Of a DNA stretch of 64,000 bases, positions 37,910-45,601 are shown one piece after another. The translations under genes were made by a program, and so were the position numbers. Source of the DNA: Salinisphaera sp002433465 (lineage in GTDB: Bacteria > Pseudomonadota > Gammaproteobacteria > Nevskiales > Salinisphaeraceae); NCBI RefSeq assembly GCF_040361435.1, contig NZ_APNL01000017.1:27936-91935 (forward strand). Reading direction: 5' to 3'. Numbering within the stretch: the first letter of the stretch is position 1; each line of letters starts with the position of its first letter. The notes under the pieces were generated by a model that made no database searches, had not been told where the DNA came from, and saw only the letters and a list, made by a program, of their open reading frames with translations.

Positions 37910-38185
37910 GGGAAGCTCTGCACAACCTGTCACGGTCGCGCCGGCGTGCTTTGCGCGTGATTGACAAGGACGTGAGAGCGTAGCGTGCTTGCTGCACGGT
38001 AGCGAACACTGACGCCGATCAAGCGCGCGCAAAGCCGGCGGCCCCGAAGGGGTTCGGCCTCACAGGCGCCGCGGCTGCGTTGCCAGGCTTGACCTGCCAG
38101 AAAGGCAGGCGCTGCGCCCGGACGCCTTGCCGCACCGTCTGTGAGGACTCGAACGCGATCCGCGAGAGGTTATGCAGAGCTTCCC
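37910..38185. mobile_element. MITE-like element with 19-bp terminal inverted repeats
   Basis: GGGAAGCTCTGCACAACCT (37910-37928) and, inverted at 38185-38167, GGGAAGCTCTGCATAACCT match at 18 of 19 bases; TA is present just outside both ends. The ~240-bp interior has no open frame but contains nested inverted repeats (GCCGGC/TTTGCGCG-type segments). The size, ends and lack of coding fit a non-autonomous element, perhaps mobilised by an IS5-like transposase not present here. It fills most of the 381-bp gap between the carrier gene and the following reductase gene. Confidence 0.75.
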
Positions 38186-38215
38186 TAAGCTGGCGACACG
38201 AAACAGGAGTCTTGT

Positions 38216-39046
38216 ATGCAATACGTCAACGCAAACGGCGCAGAAATCCCGGCGATCGGGTTCGGTACGTTCGAGCTGGAACCGGCGGACGCGGAATCGA
38301 TGGTCGCCCACGCACTGGACGTAGGGTATCGGCATATCGATACCGCCCAGATGTACAAGAACGAAGAGGCGGTGGGCCGCGGCCTGAAGAAATCCGGACT
38401 CGATCGCGAAGACATCTTCCTGACCACCAAGGTCTGGACCGACCAGTTCGCCGACGGCGACCTGCAGGCATCCGTACGCGAAAGCCTGAAAAAGCTCGAT
38501 ACCGACTATGTCGACCTGCTGCTGTTGCACTGGCCGAATCCGGACATCTCGCTCAAGGAAACGCTGGGCGCGCTCAACGAGGTCCGCGAACAGGGTCTGG
38601 CACGCAATATCGGCATCAGCAACTTCACCACCACCCTCATCGAGGAAGCAGTGGGCCAGTCCGCCGCGCCGCTGGCTACCAACCAGGTGGAATTCCATCC
38701 CTATATCAGCCAGAAGCCGGTGCTGGACAAGGTCGCCGAACACGGCATGGCGCTGACCGCCTACTGCCCGCTGGCCCAGGGTCGTGTATTCAGCGAACCG
38801 ACGCTGGAACGCATCGGCAAGGCGCATGGCAAGAACGGCGGCCAGGTCGCCCTGCGCTGGCTGATCCAGCACGGCGACGTGGTGGTCATCCCGCGCTCGT
38901 CGAAGAAGGCGCATGTGACCAACAATTTCGAGATCTTCGATTTCGAACTGACCGAGGAAGAGATGCGCGAAATCGAAGCGCTGCATTCCGAAGACGGCCG
39001 CATCATCAACCCCTCCTTCGCGCCCGAGTGGGATAACGCGGCCTAA
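38216..39046 (+). CDS. aldo/keto reductase (2,5-diketo-D-gluconate reductase-like)
   Basis: 276 residues. Complete AKR tetrad: Asp42, Tyr47, Lys72 and His105 (GYRHIDTAQMY, TTKVW, LLLLHWP). The C-terminal IPRSSKKAHVTNNF binds the NADPH phosphate in relatives. Similar to DkgB/YafB-type reductases that reduce alpha-keto or methylglyoxal-type aldehydes in the cytoplasm. Its ATG is only 31 bp beyond the end of the MITE-like element, so that element supplies most of its upstream region. A strong terminator follows. Confidence 0.9.
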   Translation: MQYVNANGAEIPAIGFGTFELEPADAESMVAHALDVGYRHIDTAQMYKNEEAVGRGLKKSGLDREDIFLTTKVWTDQFADGDLQASVRESLKKLDTDYVDLLLLHWPNPDISLKETLGALNEVREQGLARNIGISNFTTTLIEEAVGQSAAPLATNQVEFHPYISQKPVLDKVAEHGMALTAYCPLAQGRVFSEPTLERIGKAHGKNGGQVALRWLIQHGDVVVIPRSSKKAHVTNNFEIFDFELTEEEMREIEALHSEDGRIINPSFAPEWDNAA

Positions 39047-39070
39047 AGAAACGTTCTGCCCGCGAAAAAG

Positions 39071-39104
39071 AAAAGGCCGCGCCCGAATCGGGCGCGGCCT
39101 TTTT
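39071..39104. terminator. bidirectional terminator between two convergent genes
   Basis: AAAAGGCCGCGCCCG, loop AAT, CGGGCGCGGCCTTTT is a perfect 15-bp hairpin with A and T runs. It serves the aldo/keto reductase (+) and the leucine-dehydrogenase-like gene (-). Confidence 0.92.
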
Positions 39105-39154
39105 GCTTGTCACATCGATAGACGTCACAGGCCAGGCGTATAGGCTGGCTCCAG

Positions 39155-40201
39155 CTAGCGCGCGCCGGCCGCGATACGCGTATGGGCCATGTCGACGGCC
39201 ACCGCTTCCGGCGGCCGACGCTCCGCCCGGGCCTGTTCGAAGATTTCGTCCAGCGTGGTTTCGATCGACGCCACGCGAAAACGCACCCGCTCGGCGTTGT
39301 AGCCTTCGCTATCGAGTTCGTCGCTGACGTTGATCAGCCCGCCGGCGTTGATCACGAAGTCCGGCGCGTAGACGATGCCGCGCTCGGCCAAGCGCATACC
39401 GTCCTCGGGCGTGGCCAGCTGGTTGTTGGCCGCCCCGGCCACGATCGCACACTCGAGCTCGGAAATACGCCGCTCGTCGAGAATGGCGCCGACCCCGCTG
39501 GGTGCAAAGATATCCACGTCCTGGGCATGAATGCGATCGTTATCGACGATTTCGGCACCGGCCGCGGCCGCCTGCTCGCAGGCTTCGTCGTTGATATCCG
39601 AAGCCCATACCTGCGCGCCCGCCGCAATCAGGCGCTCGACGATCGCAAGGCCCACGTGGCCACAGCCCTGGACCGCAACCCGCAGGCCCTTGAATTCGAC
39701 CGGCCGATCGGCCGCGCGCAGGGCCGCGCGCATGCCGGCGATCACGCCGTCGGCGGTATGCGGCGACGGATCACCCGAGCCGCCGGCTTCCAGACTGCGC
39801 CCGACGGCATGCGGGGTCACTTCGTTGAGCAAGGCGATATCCGACTCGCTCATGCCCATATCCTCGGTGGCCACATAGCGCCCGGCCAGCCCGTCGACCG
39901 CCCGACCCAGCGCATGCATGCCGGCCTCGCGATCACGCGGAAACGGTGCCATCACGACCGCCTTGGCGCCGCCACAGCGCAAACCCGCACAGGCGGCCTT
40001 GTAGCTCATCGCCTCCGACAGGCGCAGCACGTCGGTCAACGCAGCCTGTTCATTCTCGTATTCGCGGATTCGCACGCCGCCGAGCCCCGGTCCAAGCGTG
40101 GTCGAATGGATGGCCACGATCGCGCGCAGGCCGGTGTCGGCGTCGCTGATATGACAGACCTGCTCATGACCCGCTGCGGCCATCTGCGTGAAAACGCTCA
40201 A
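39155..40201 (-). CDS. leucine dehydrogenase-like (Glu/Leu/Phe/Val dehydrogenase)
   Basis: 348 residues. Catalytic lysines Lys68 and Lys80 (MSYKAACAGLRCGGAKAV) match leucine dehydrogenase numbering. The NAD-binding motif is VQGCGHVGLAIVERL, with an acidic Asp at the end of beta-2 (ASDIND) favouring NAD+. The start is TTG 40201: AGGAG lies six bases before it, and only this start keeps the conserved FTQMAAAGHEQV N-terminus; ATG 40183 would cut it. Reversible oxidative deamination of branched-chain amino acids; valine or phenylalanine specificity cannot be excluded. Confidence 0.85.
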   Translation of the reverse strand: MSVFTQMAAAGHEQVCHISDADTGLRAIVAIHSTTLGPGLGGVRIREYENEQAALTDVLRLSEAMSYKAACAGLRCGGAKAVVMAPFPRDREAGMHALGRAVDGLAGRYVATEDMGMSESDIALLNEVTPHAVGRSLEAGGSGDPSPHTADGVIAGMRAALRAADRPVEFKGLRVAVQGCGHVGLAIVERLIAAGAQVWASDINDEACEQAAAAGAEIVDNDRIHAQDVDIFAPSGVGAILDERRISELECAIVAGAANNQLATPEDGMRLAERGIVYAPDFVINAGGLINVSDELDSEGYNAERVRFRVASIETTLDEIFEQARAERRPPEAVAVDMAHTRIAAGAR

Positions 40202-40428
40202 GACTCACTCCTGCTCAATGAATGCATCAGCCAGAAGTCTGCCGCTCTGCCCGGCCGCTGTCGATGCCGGCGGGCGATGGTTGCGCCCGCGCGGGGCAAC
40301 AGCAATACTGGCAAGGGTTTATCATGACGACAGGCACAGGCGGGCGTTCTGCTCGGGGCCGACGGCGCGCCTGCGCAATCCGCTGTTCGCTGCGCATCGC
40401 GCCGATGCTCGGGCTTGGGACATATATT

Positions 40429-40842
40429 ATGGTCATACGTGCACTGATCGCTGCCTTTCTCGTGCTTGCAAGCGCTACGGCTTCGGCCCAGGCCGGCGGC
40501 ATCGATGTCGAGCTCAACAAGCTCGAACCGGTCGATGGCGCCTGTCGAGCCTATCTGGTCACCCAGAACCTTACGGATTCGACCTTTGAGGATGTCCAGC
40601 TCGACGTGGTGATGTTCGACAACGACGGCATCGTCGCCCGCCGGTTGGCCGTGCAGATCGGCCCCATGGCCCGTAACAAGACCAGCATCAAGGTTTTCGA
40701 TATCAAGAACCTGGCCTGTGACGACATCGGCCAGATGCTGCTTAACGACGTGCTCCAGTGCCGTTCCGAGCAGGGCGCGCGCGACGACTGCCTGTCGCTG
40801 CTGTCGGTCTCGCAACGCGGCAACGTGCCGTTCATCAAGTGA
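40429..40842 (+). CDS. exported protein of unknown function, head of the ExbB/ExbD/TonB cluster
   Basis: 137 residues from ATG 40429, with a cleavable signal peptide (VIRALIAAFLVLASATASAQA). The mature part begins DVELNKLEPVDGACRAYLVTQN and looks like an all-beta domain: alternating hydrophobic stretches, two or three Cys pairs (GACRAY, NLACDD, VLQCRSEQ...DDCLSL) suggesting disulphides. Similar small proteins are found before MotA/TolQ/ExbB genes, but I cannot name a characterised one. Likely periplasmic and functionally tied to the cluster, 63 bp upstream of exbB. Confidence 0.68.
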   Translation: MVIRALIAAFLVLASATASAQAGGIDVELNKLEPVDGACRAYLVTQNLTDSTFEDVQLDVVMFDNDGIVARRLAVQIGPMARNKTSIKVFDIKNLACDDIGQMLLNDVLQCRSEQGARDDCLSLLSVSQRGNVPFIK

Positions 40843-40905
40843 TTACGGCGACGCGATGCCCTGCCCGCCCCCGCTGACCACGTATTCACGACCCGGAGCG
40901 AACAC

Positions 40906-41613
40906 GTGAACTCGTTACTAGACGCTATTTCCGGCGCCGCCGACATCATTGCACTGGGCGGGACCGTGGTTGTCCTGCTGCTGTTGATGTCGCTGGTGGC
41001 GATCACGATCGTACTGGCCAAGATCTTTCAGTTCCGGCGGGTGCGCATCAACGATCGGCGTACCGCCCGCAACGCCCTCGAACTCTATCGCGGCGGCAAT
41101 GCGAGCGCCGCGGTCACAAGCGCAAAGCGCTCGCCCAACCCCACGGCCCGCACCCTGGCCCGCGCGATCGAGCTGCGCCAGCGCAGCGGCGTCGCCGAGG
41201 GCATACTGCGCGAAGATATTCTTCAATACGGCGGGGATATGCTCGAGTCGCTGCGCAGCCATTTGCGCCCGCTCGAGGTCATTGCCGCACTGGCGCCGCT
41301 GCTGGGCCTGCTCGGCACCGTACTGGGCATGATCGAAGCGTTTCGCGATCTCGAACAGGCCGGCAGTCAGGTCGACCCTGCCGTGCTCTCCGGCGGTATC
41401 TGGCAGGCATTGCTGACCACTGCGGTCGGCCTGGCCGTGGCCATGCCGGTGATCGTGGCCCTGAACTGGCTCGAGCGCACCGTCGATCGCTGTGCACATG
41501 AAATGGACAGCGTCGTAACCCGCGTATTCACCGCCGATCTGACCCGTAGTACGCCCGCAGCCACCGCCCGCGACGATGACGACGAACACAGCAAGCGCAC
41601 CCCGTTCGTTTAG
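40906..41613 (+). CDS. exbB: MotA/TolQ/ExbB proton-channel family protein
   Basis: 235 residues from GTG 40906. Three membrane helices: residues ~16-40, and the conserved pair IAALAPLLGLLGTVLGMIEAF and LLTTAVGLAVAMPVIVALNWLER. These form the pentameric channel around the ExbD dimer. The cytoplasmic loop between helices 1 and 2 is about 90 residues as in ExbB. The gene overlaps the first exbD by 38 bases. Confidence 0.9.
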   Translation: MNSLLDAISGAADIIALGGTVVVLLLLMSLVAITIVLAKIFQFRRVRINDRRTARNALELYRGGNASAAVTSAKRSPNPTARTLARAIELRQRSGVAEGILREDILQYGGDMLESLRSHLRPLEVIAALAPLLGLLGTVLGMIEAFRDLEQAGSQVDPAVLSGGIWQALLTTAVGLAVAMPVIVALNWLERTVDRCAHEMDSVVTRVFTADLTRSTPAATARDDDDEHSKRTPFV

Positions 41614-42025
41614 CGCGCGCCTGCAGGCGTCCCGGCGGCGGCGATCGCTGATCAGCCTGACGCCGTTGATCGACGTGGTCTTTATCCTGCTGCTGTTCTT
41701 CATGCTGGCATCGAGCTTTCTCGACCTGCATTCGATCGTGCTCGACACCCCGGCCGAAGGCAGCGCCGCGCCGGCGGTGGAAGGTGCCCTGCTCGTCGAC
41801 GTACGCCTGGACGGGGTGCGTTTCGCCGGTCAGTACGTGGGCATGGACGAGCTGATACAGCGGGTGCGTATTGCACTGGCCGATGCGCCCGACCGGCGCG
41901 TGCTGGTGCGCCCCGCGGAGCGTGTGAAGCTTCAGGACGCGGTACGCATACTCGACGCGCTCTCCGCTGCCGGGGTGAAGCAACTCTCGTTGATGGAAGC
42001 GGCCGGCAGCGGCAGCCGGCGCTAG
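41576..42025 (+). CDS. exbD: ExbD/TolR-family protein, first copy (Asp present)
   Basis: 149 residues. A short basic cytoplasmic N-terminus, one membrane helix PLIDVVFILLLFFMLASSF with the proton-carrying Asp33, and a periplasmic domain. The Asp is the residue essential for coupling proton flow in ExbD/TolR. It starts inside exbB, three bases before a second exbD-like gene. Confidence 0.9.
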   Translation: MTTNTASAPRSFSARLQASRRRRSLISLTPLIDVVFILLLFFMLASSFLDLHSIVLDTPAEGSAAPAVEGALLVDVRLDGVRFAGQYVGMDELIQRVRIALADAPDRRVLVRPAERVKLQDAVRILDALSAAGVKQLSLMEAAGSGSRR

Positions 42026-42028
42026 ACG

Positions 42029-42442
42029 ATGGCCATGCACTTCTCGCGCACTCGGCGCTCGCGTATCAACGGGGACGACTCGATCCTGCCGTTGACCAAC
42101 GTGGTATTCCTGCTGCTGATCTTTTTCATGCTGGCGGGCAGCCTGGCCTCGCCGCAGGCCTTCGATATTCAGCCGCCGGTGTCGCAAAGCGAGGCCCAGG
42201 CGCGCCGGGACGGCCTGGAGATACAGATCGCCGCAGACGGCGAGATCGCGATCGACGGTCAGCCGATCGAACTCGACGCGCTCGAGGAACGCGCCCGCGA
42301 CGCGCTTGAAGCCGACCCCGATCTCGCCCTGCGACTCAAGGCCGACGGTGACGGCGACGCCACCCGCGTGGTCGCCGTGATGCAGGCGTTGCGGGACGCC
42401 GGCGGCCACAAGCTGCGGCTGATCACACTGGCCCCGGAATAA
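42029..42442 (+). CDS. ExbD/TolR-family protein, second copy (Asn in place of membrane Asp)
   Basis: 137 residues. The same architecture as the first copy, but the membrane helix reads LPLTNVVFLLLIFFMLAGSL: the conserved Asp is Asn24. This subfamily with N-V-V-F is seen elsewhere in paired ExbD systems. It suggests a heteromeric ExbD pair in which only one subunit carries the proton. Three bases after the previous stop and seven before tonB. Confidence 0.88.
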   Translation: MAMHFSRTRRSRINGDDSILPLTNVVFLLLIFFMLAGSLASPQAFDIQPPVSQSEAQARRDGLEIQIAADGEIAIDGQPIELDALEERARDALEADPDLALRLKADGDGDATRVVAVMQALRDAGGHKLRLITLAPE

Positions 42443-42449
42443 CGCAGGC

Positions 42450-43298
42450 ATGGGTATATCCAAGCGCCAATGGTTATTCGCGCTGGCGATTGCGGCCGGT
42501 CTGCACGTGCTGCTGCTGATCGTGTTCCTGATGGGCGGATTCAGTCGCAACCAAGCGCCCGAGTCGCCAGAGGGGGTCATGGTTTCACTCGACCGACTCG
42601 ACCCCGGTCCGCCGCCGCAAGCCATGGCCGCCGAGGCACCCGTGGATGCGCCCAAACCCGAGGTCGCGGCCGCCGGCGCGCCGCCCGCAAGCCAGGCGAG
42701 CGCCCCCGATTCGACCGCCGTCGCGCCGCCGGAGGTGGCAGAAACGGTCGCCAATATCGGCCCGGAACCGGCCGCGAGCCCCATGGCCTCGACTGCCGGC
42801 GCTCCGAGCCCCTCGGCCGATATGATCGAGGCTGCGCCGACGATCGCGCCGGCCGCCGAGCCCGCCAGTGCCGTCGCCGTGGCGCCCATCAACGCGACCG
42901 ACGCTGTCGAGCCGAGCGAACAGGTCACCGCCCAGGCCCCCGAGATTGCCCGCACCGAAACGCGCGACGTCGAAAGCGACGCCAACGGCGCCTATGGCAC
43001 GAGCGACGAATCCACCGATGACTACATCGTGCGGCTACGGGCCTGGCTTTCCCGCCACAAGCAGTACCCGGCAGCCGCGCGCCAGGGCGAAATAGAAGGC
43101 ACCGTCCGCCTGTATATAGTGGTCGATCAAAACGGTCGGATCGTGAGCCGGCGCATTACCCAGAGTTCCGGTTCGGCGCTGCTCGACCGCGCCGCTGAAC
43201 AAATGCTTACGCGCGCCGAGCCCTTGCCGCGGATGCCGGCATCCATGCGTCGCAACCGTCTCGAACTGGTGGTACCCGTGGTGTTTTCGCTGCGCTAG
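42450..43298 (+). CDS. TonB-family energy transducer
   Basis: 282 residues. One N-terminal membrane anchor (about 9-30), a long Ala/Pro-rich spacer (about 35-185) and a C-terminal TonB domain from about 190: RAWLSRHKQYPAAARQGEIEGTVRLYIVVDQNGRI...LDRAAEQML. The spacer is less Lys/Glu-Pro-rich than in E. coli TonB. It completes an ExbB-ExbD-ExbD-TonB complex that should energise an outer-membrane receptor; no receptor is in the window. Confidence 0.9.
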   Translation: MGISKRQWLFALAIAAGLHVLLLIVFLMGGFSRNQAPESPEGVMVSLDRLDPGPPPQAMAAEAPVDAPKPEVAAAGAPPASQASAPDSTAVAPPEVAETVANIGPEPAASPMASTAGAPSPSADMIEAAPTIAPAAEPASAVAVAPINATDAVEPSEQVTAQAPEIARTETRDVESDANGAYGTSDESTDDYIVRLRAWLSRHKQYPAAARQGEIEGTVRLYIVVDQNGRIVSRRITQSSGSALLDRAAEQMLTRAEPLPRMPASMRRNRLELVVPVVFSLR

Positions 43299-43313
43299 CC
43301 GGGTCGCCCGCGC

Positions 43314-44258
43314 TTACCAGACCACCAGCTCGACGCGGCGATTCTCGGCCATGCCCACGTCGCTTTTGTTGCTCGCCCGGGGCACGGCATAGCCAACGCC
43401 CCAGGGCTTGAGTCGGTCGGTATCCACGCCGTAACGGGTGACCAGGGCGTTGACCACGGCGCCCGCCCTGCGCTGCGACAAGTCGATGTTGTAATCGAAG
43501 CTGCCGCGGCTGTCGGTATGCCCCACCACAAGCAGTCTCAGATCCGGTCTCTCGGCCATGAGTTTGGCAATCTCGGAGAGCGTGGGGCGCGACTCGGGCT
43601 TGACCTGGGTACTGTCGGTATTGAAAAAGATGCCGTAGAGCGCAACCCGGCCCTGGGTATCCAGATCGTTGGCCATCTGCGCGGCATTGACCGCGATGGC
43701 GCCGATTTCGCGCGGTTTCACCCGTAGCGTATCAACCTGCACCACGACCCCCGGCCCGCTGGCGGCAATCTGGATGCCGACATAGATATCGCCGCCGCTA
43801 TCGGCCTTGTGGGCCGCCATGTATTGCTGCTTGGCACCGCGACCGCCAAAACGCTCGGCGTCGATACGATAGCCCGGCGATGCGCGCAGAAAGGTGGGGC
43901 CGCAGCCGTCGGCCTCACAGTCGTAGACGATATCGAAACCGGCCCGGCCAAGGCGTTGCGCATAGCCGGCCGCCGCCTGTTCGATGTCGGCGTTGTCGGC
44001 CAGTTCGTAAGTGATGCGCGTCAGTGCACCTTCCACCGTGCGGGTGGCCGAGATATTACCGTTGATGCCGCCGCGCTGGGCGATACGATCGACGATAAGC
44101 GGATAGGTCGCAAAATCCTGCTGCTCGCTGGATACGATTCGTGCCGTGGGCGGCGCGGCAACGCCGGGGCTTGGCGGGGTCTGCTGCGCATTGGCGGACG
44201 CCGCGGCGCCGATCCAGACGAGGGCGAAAACGAGCAGGCGAAGCGAATACTTGGTCAT
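43314..44258 (-). CDS. OmpA-family lipoprotein-like/outer-membrane protein with DUF4892-type N-terminus
   Basis: 314 residues. A signal peptide ends near ASANAQ (residue ~25). The N-terminal part (DFATYPLIVDRIAQRGG ... RITYEL, CEADGCGPTFL) resembles DUF4892-type domains. The last ~110 residues are an OmpA peptidoglycan-binding domain: ALYGIFFNTDSTQVKP, VVGHTDSRGSFDYNIDLSQRRA. It should be periplasmic or outer-membrane attached and bind murein. Convergent with the TonB gene, 15 bp between stops. Confidence 0.82.
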   Translation of the reverse strand: MTKYSLRLLVFALVWIGAAASANAQQTPPSPGVAAPPTARIVSSEQQDFATYPLIVDRIAQRGGINGNISATRTVEGALTRITYELADNADIEQAAAGYAQRLGRAGFDIVYDCEADGCGPTFLRASPGYRIDAERFGGRGAKQQYMAAHKADSGGDIYVGIQIAASGPGVVVQVDTLRVKPREIGAIAVNAAQMANDLDTQGRVALYGIFFNTDSTQVKPESRPTLSEIAKLMAERPDLRLLVVGHTDSRGSFDYNIDLSQRRAGAVVNALVTRYGVDTDRLKPWGVGYAVPRASNKSDVGMAENRRVELVVW

Positions 44259-44334
44259 GCGGCGATATTAACCGCGCTGCGCCGTCCTGTCAGGCGCATA
44301 TTGCCTATCGCGTGCGCGCCAGAAGCTGCTATGC

Positions 44335-44364
44335 AAAAAAAGAGCCGGTGTCGCCACCGGCTCT
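44335..44364 (-). terminator. terminator of fadBA
   Basis: On the minus strand AGAGCCGGTG (44364-44355) pairs with CACCGGCTCT (44350-44341), loop of four, then a seven-T run (44341-44335). It lies 26 bases after the fadA stop. Confidence 0.88.
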
Positions 44365-44389
44365 TGATACGACGCTTTTCGAGCCCGCC

Positions 44390-45568
44390 CTAACGGACCC
44401 GCTCGATCACCGTCGCGATGCCCTGGCCCATGCCGATACACATGGTGGCCAGACCCATGGTGGCATCCTTGTCTTCTAGGATATGCGCCAGCGCGCCGGT
44501 GATGCGTGCACCCGAGGTACCCAGCGGGTGGCCCAGGGCGATGGCACCGCCACGAACGTTGATCACGTCCTGGCGATCTTCGATACCGAGTTCTTTGAGC
44601 ACCGCCAGGCTTTGTGCCGCGAACGCTTCGTTGAGCTCGAAATAGTCGATATCAGAGAGACTTACGCCCGCACGTTCGAGCGCTTTCTTGCTCGCGGGCA
44701 CCGGGCCGCGACCCATCACGGAAGGATCGCAGCCGGCCACGGCCATGCCGCGGATACGGGCCATCGGCTTGAGACCCAGTTCCTGGGCCTTGCCTGCCGA
44801 CATGACCAGCACGGCAGCCGCACCGTCGGAAATGGCCGAGGAGTTGCCCGCCGTGACCGTGCCGCCGCGCGGATTGAACGCCGGACGCAGCGAGCCCAGG
44901 CCTTCCATGCTGGCATCGGCCCGCACCACTTCGTCGCGCTTGGCCATGAACATATGGCCGTCGGCGTCGTAGCCCTTGACCGGTACGATTTCGTCGTCGA
45001 ACTCGCCTTCGACGTTGGCCCGGTGCGCCCGCTGATGCGAGTTAAGGGCGAACGTGTCCTGGGCTTCACGATCGATGCTGTGGATGTTGGCCAGCATTTC
45101 CGCGGTCAGGCCCATCATCGCCGCAGGCTTGGCGACGTGCTTGGACAACTGCGGGGCGATATCGACGTTGTAGTCCATGGGCACATGGCCCATGTGCTCG
45201 ACGCCGCCGCAGATGAAGATCCCGTCGATCCCGGCGGCGATCTGACCTACCGCGGTATGAATCGACTGCATGGAGGAACCGCACAGGCGGTTGACCGTCT
45301 GGCCGGCGACCGCGTGCGGCAGCCCCGCCAGCAGGGCGGCGTTGCGGCCGATGTTGAGCCCCTGCTCCTTGGTCTGCTGCACGCAGCCCCAGATCACGTC
45401 TTCGACGGTTTCCGGGTCGATCGCCGAATTGCGTTCCAGCAACGCTTTCATCAGCGCTGCCGACAGCTCTTCGGCACGGGTATTACGGAACATGCCACCC
45501 TTGGAGCGGCCCATCGCGGTACGTACCGCATCAACTATCACAATGTCCTGCTTGGCAATGTCTTGCAT
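44390..45568 (-). CDS. fadA: 3-ketoacyl-CoA thiolase, beta-oxidation complex beta subunit
   Basis: 392 residues. Nucleophile Cys96 (NRLCGSSMQ), His347 (GGAIALGHPLGTSG) and Cys377 (MCIGMGQG) form the thiolase active site. It cleaves 3-ketoacyl-CoA to acetyl-CoA and a shortened acyl-CoA, as the beta part of the alpha2-beta2 complex with FadB. Downstream of fadB by 33 bases on the same strand, followed by a strong terminator. Confidence 0.96.
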   Translation of the reverse strand: MQDIAKQDIVIVDAVRTAMGRSKGGMFRNTRAEELSAALMKALLERNSAIDPETVEDVIWGCVQQTKEQGLNIGRNAALLAGLPHAVAGQTVNRLCGSSMQSIHTAVGQIAAGIDGIFICGGVEHMGHVPMDYNVDIAPQLSKHVAKPAAMMGLTAEMLANIHSIDREAQDTFALNSHQRAHRANVEGEFDDEIVPVKGYDADGHMFMAKRDEVVRADASMEGLGSLRPAFNPRGGTVTAGNSSAISDGAAAVLVMSAGKAQELGLKPMARIRGMAVAGCDPSVMGRGPVPASKKALERAGVSLSDIDYFELNEAFAAQSLAVLKELGIEDRQDVINVRGGAIALGHPLGTSGARITGALAHILEDKDATMGLATMCIGMGQGIATVIERVR

Positions 45569-45601
45569 GATTTTCTCTCGAAACTGGTTGAGCCGAACGC
45601 C

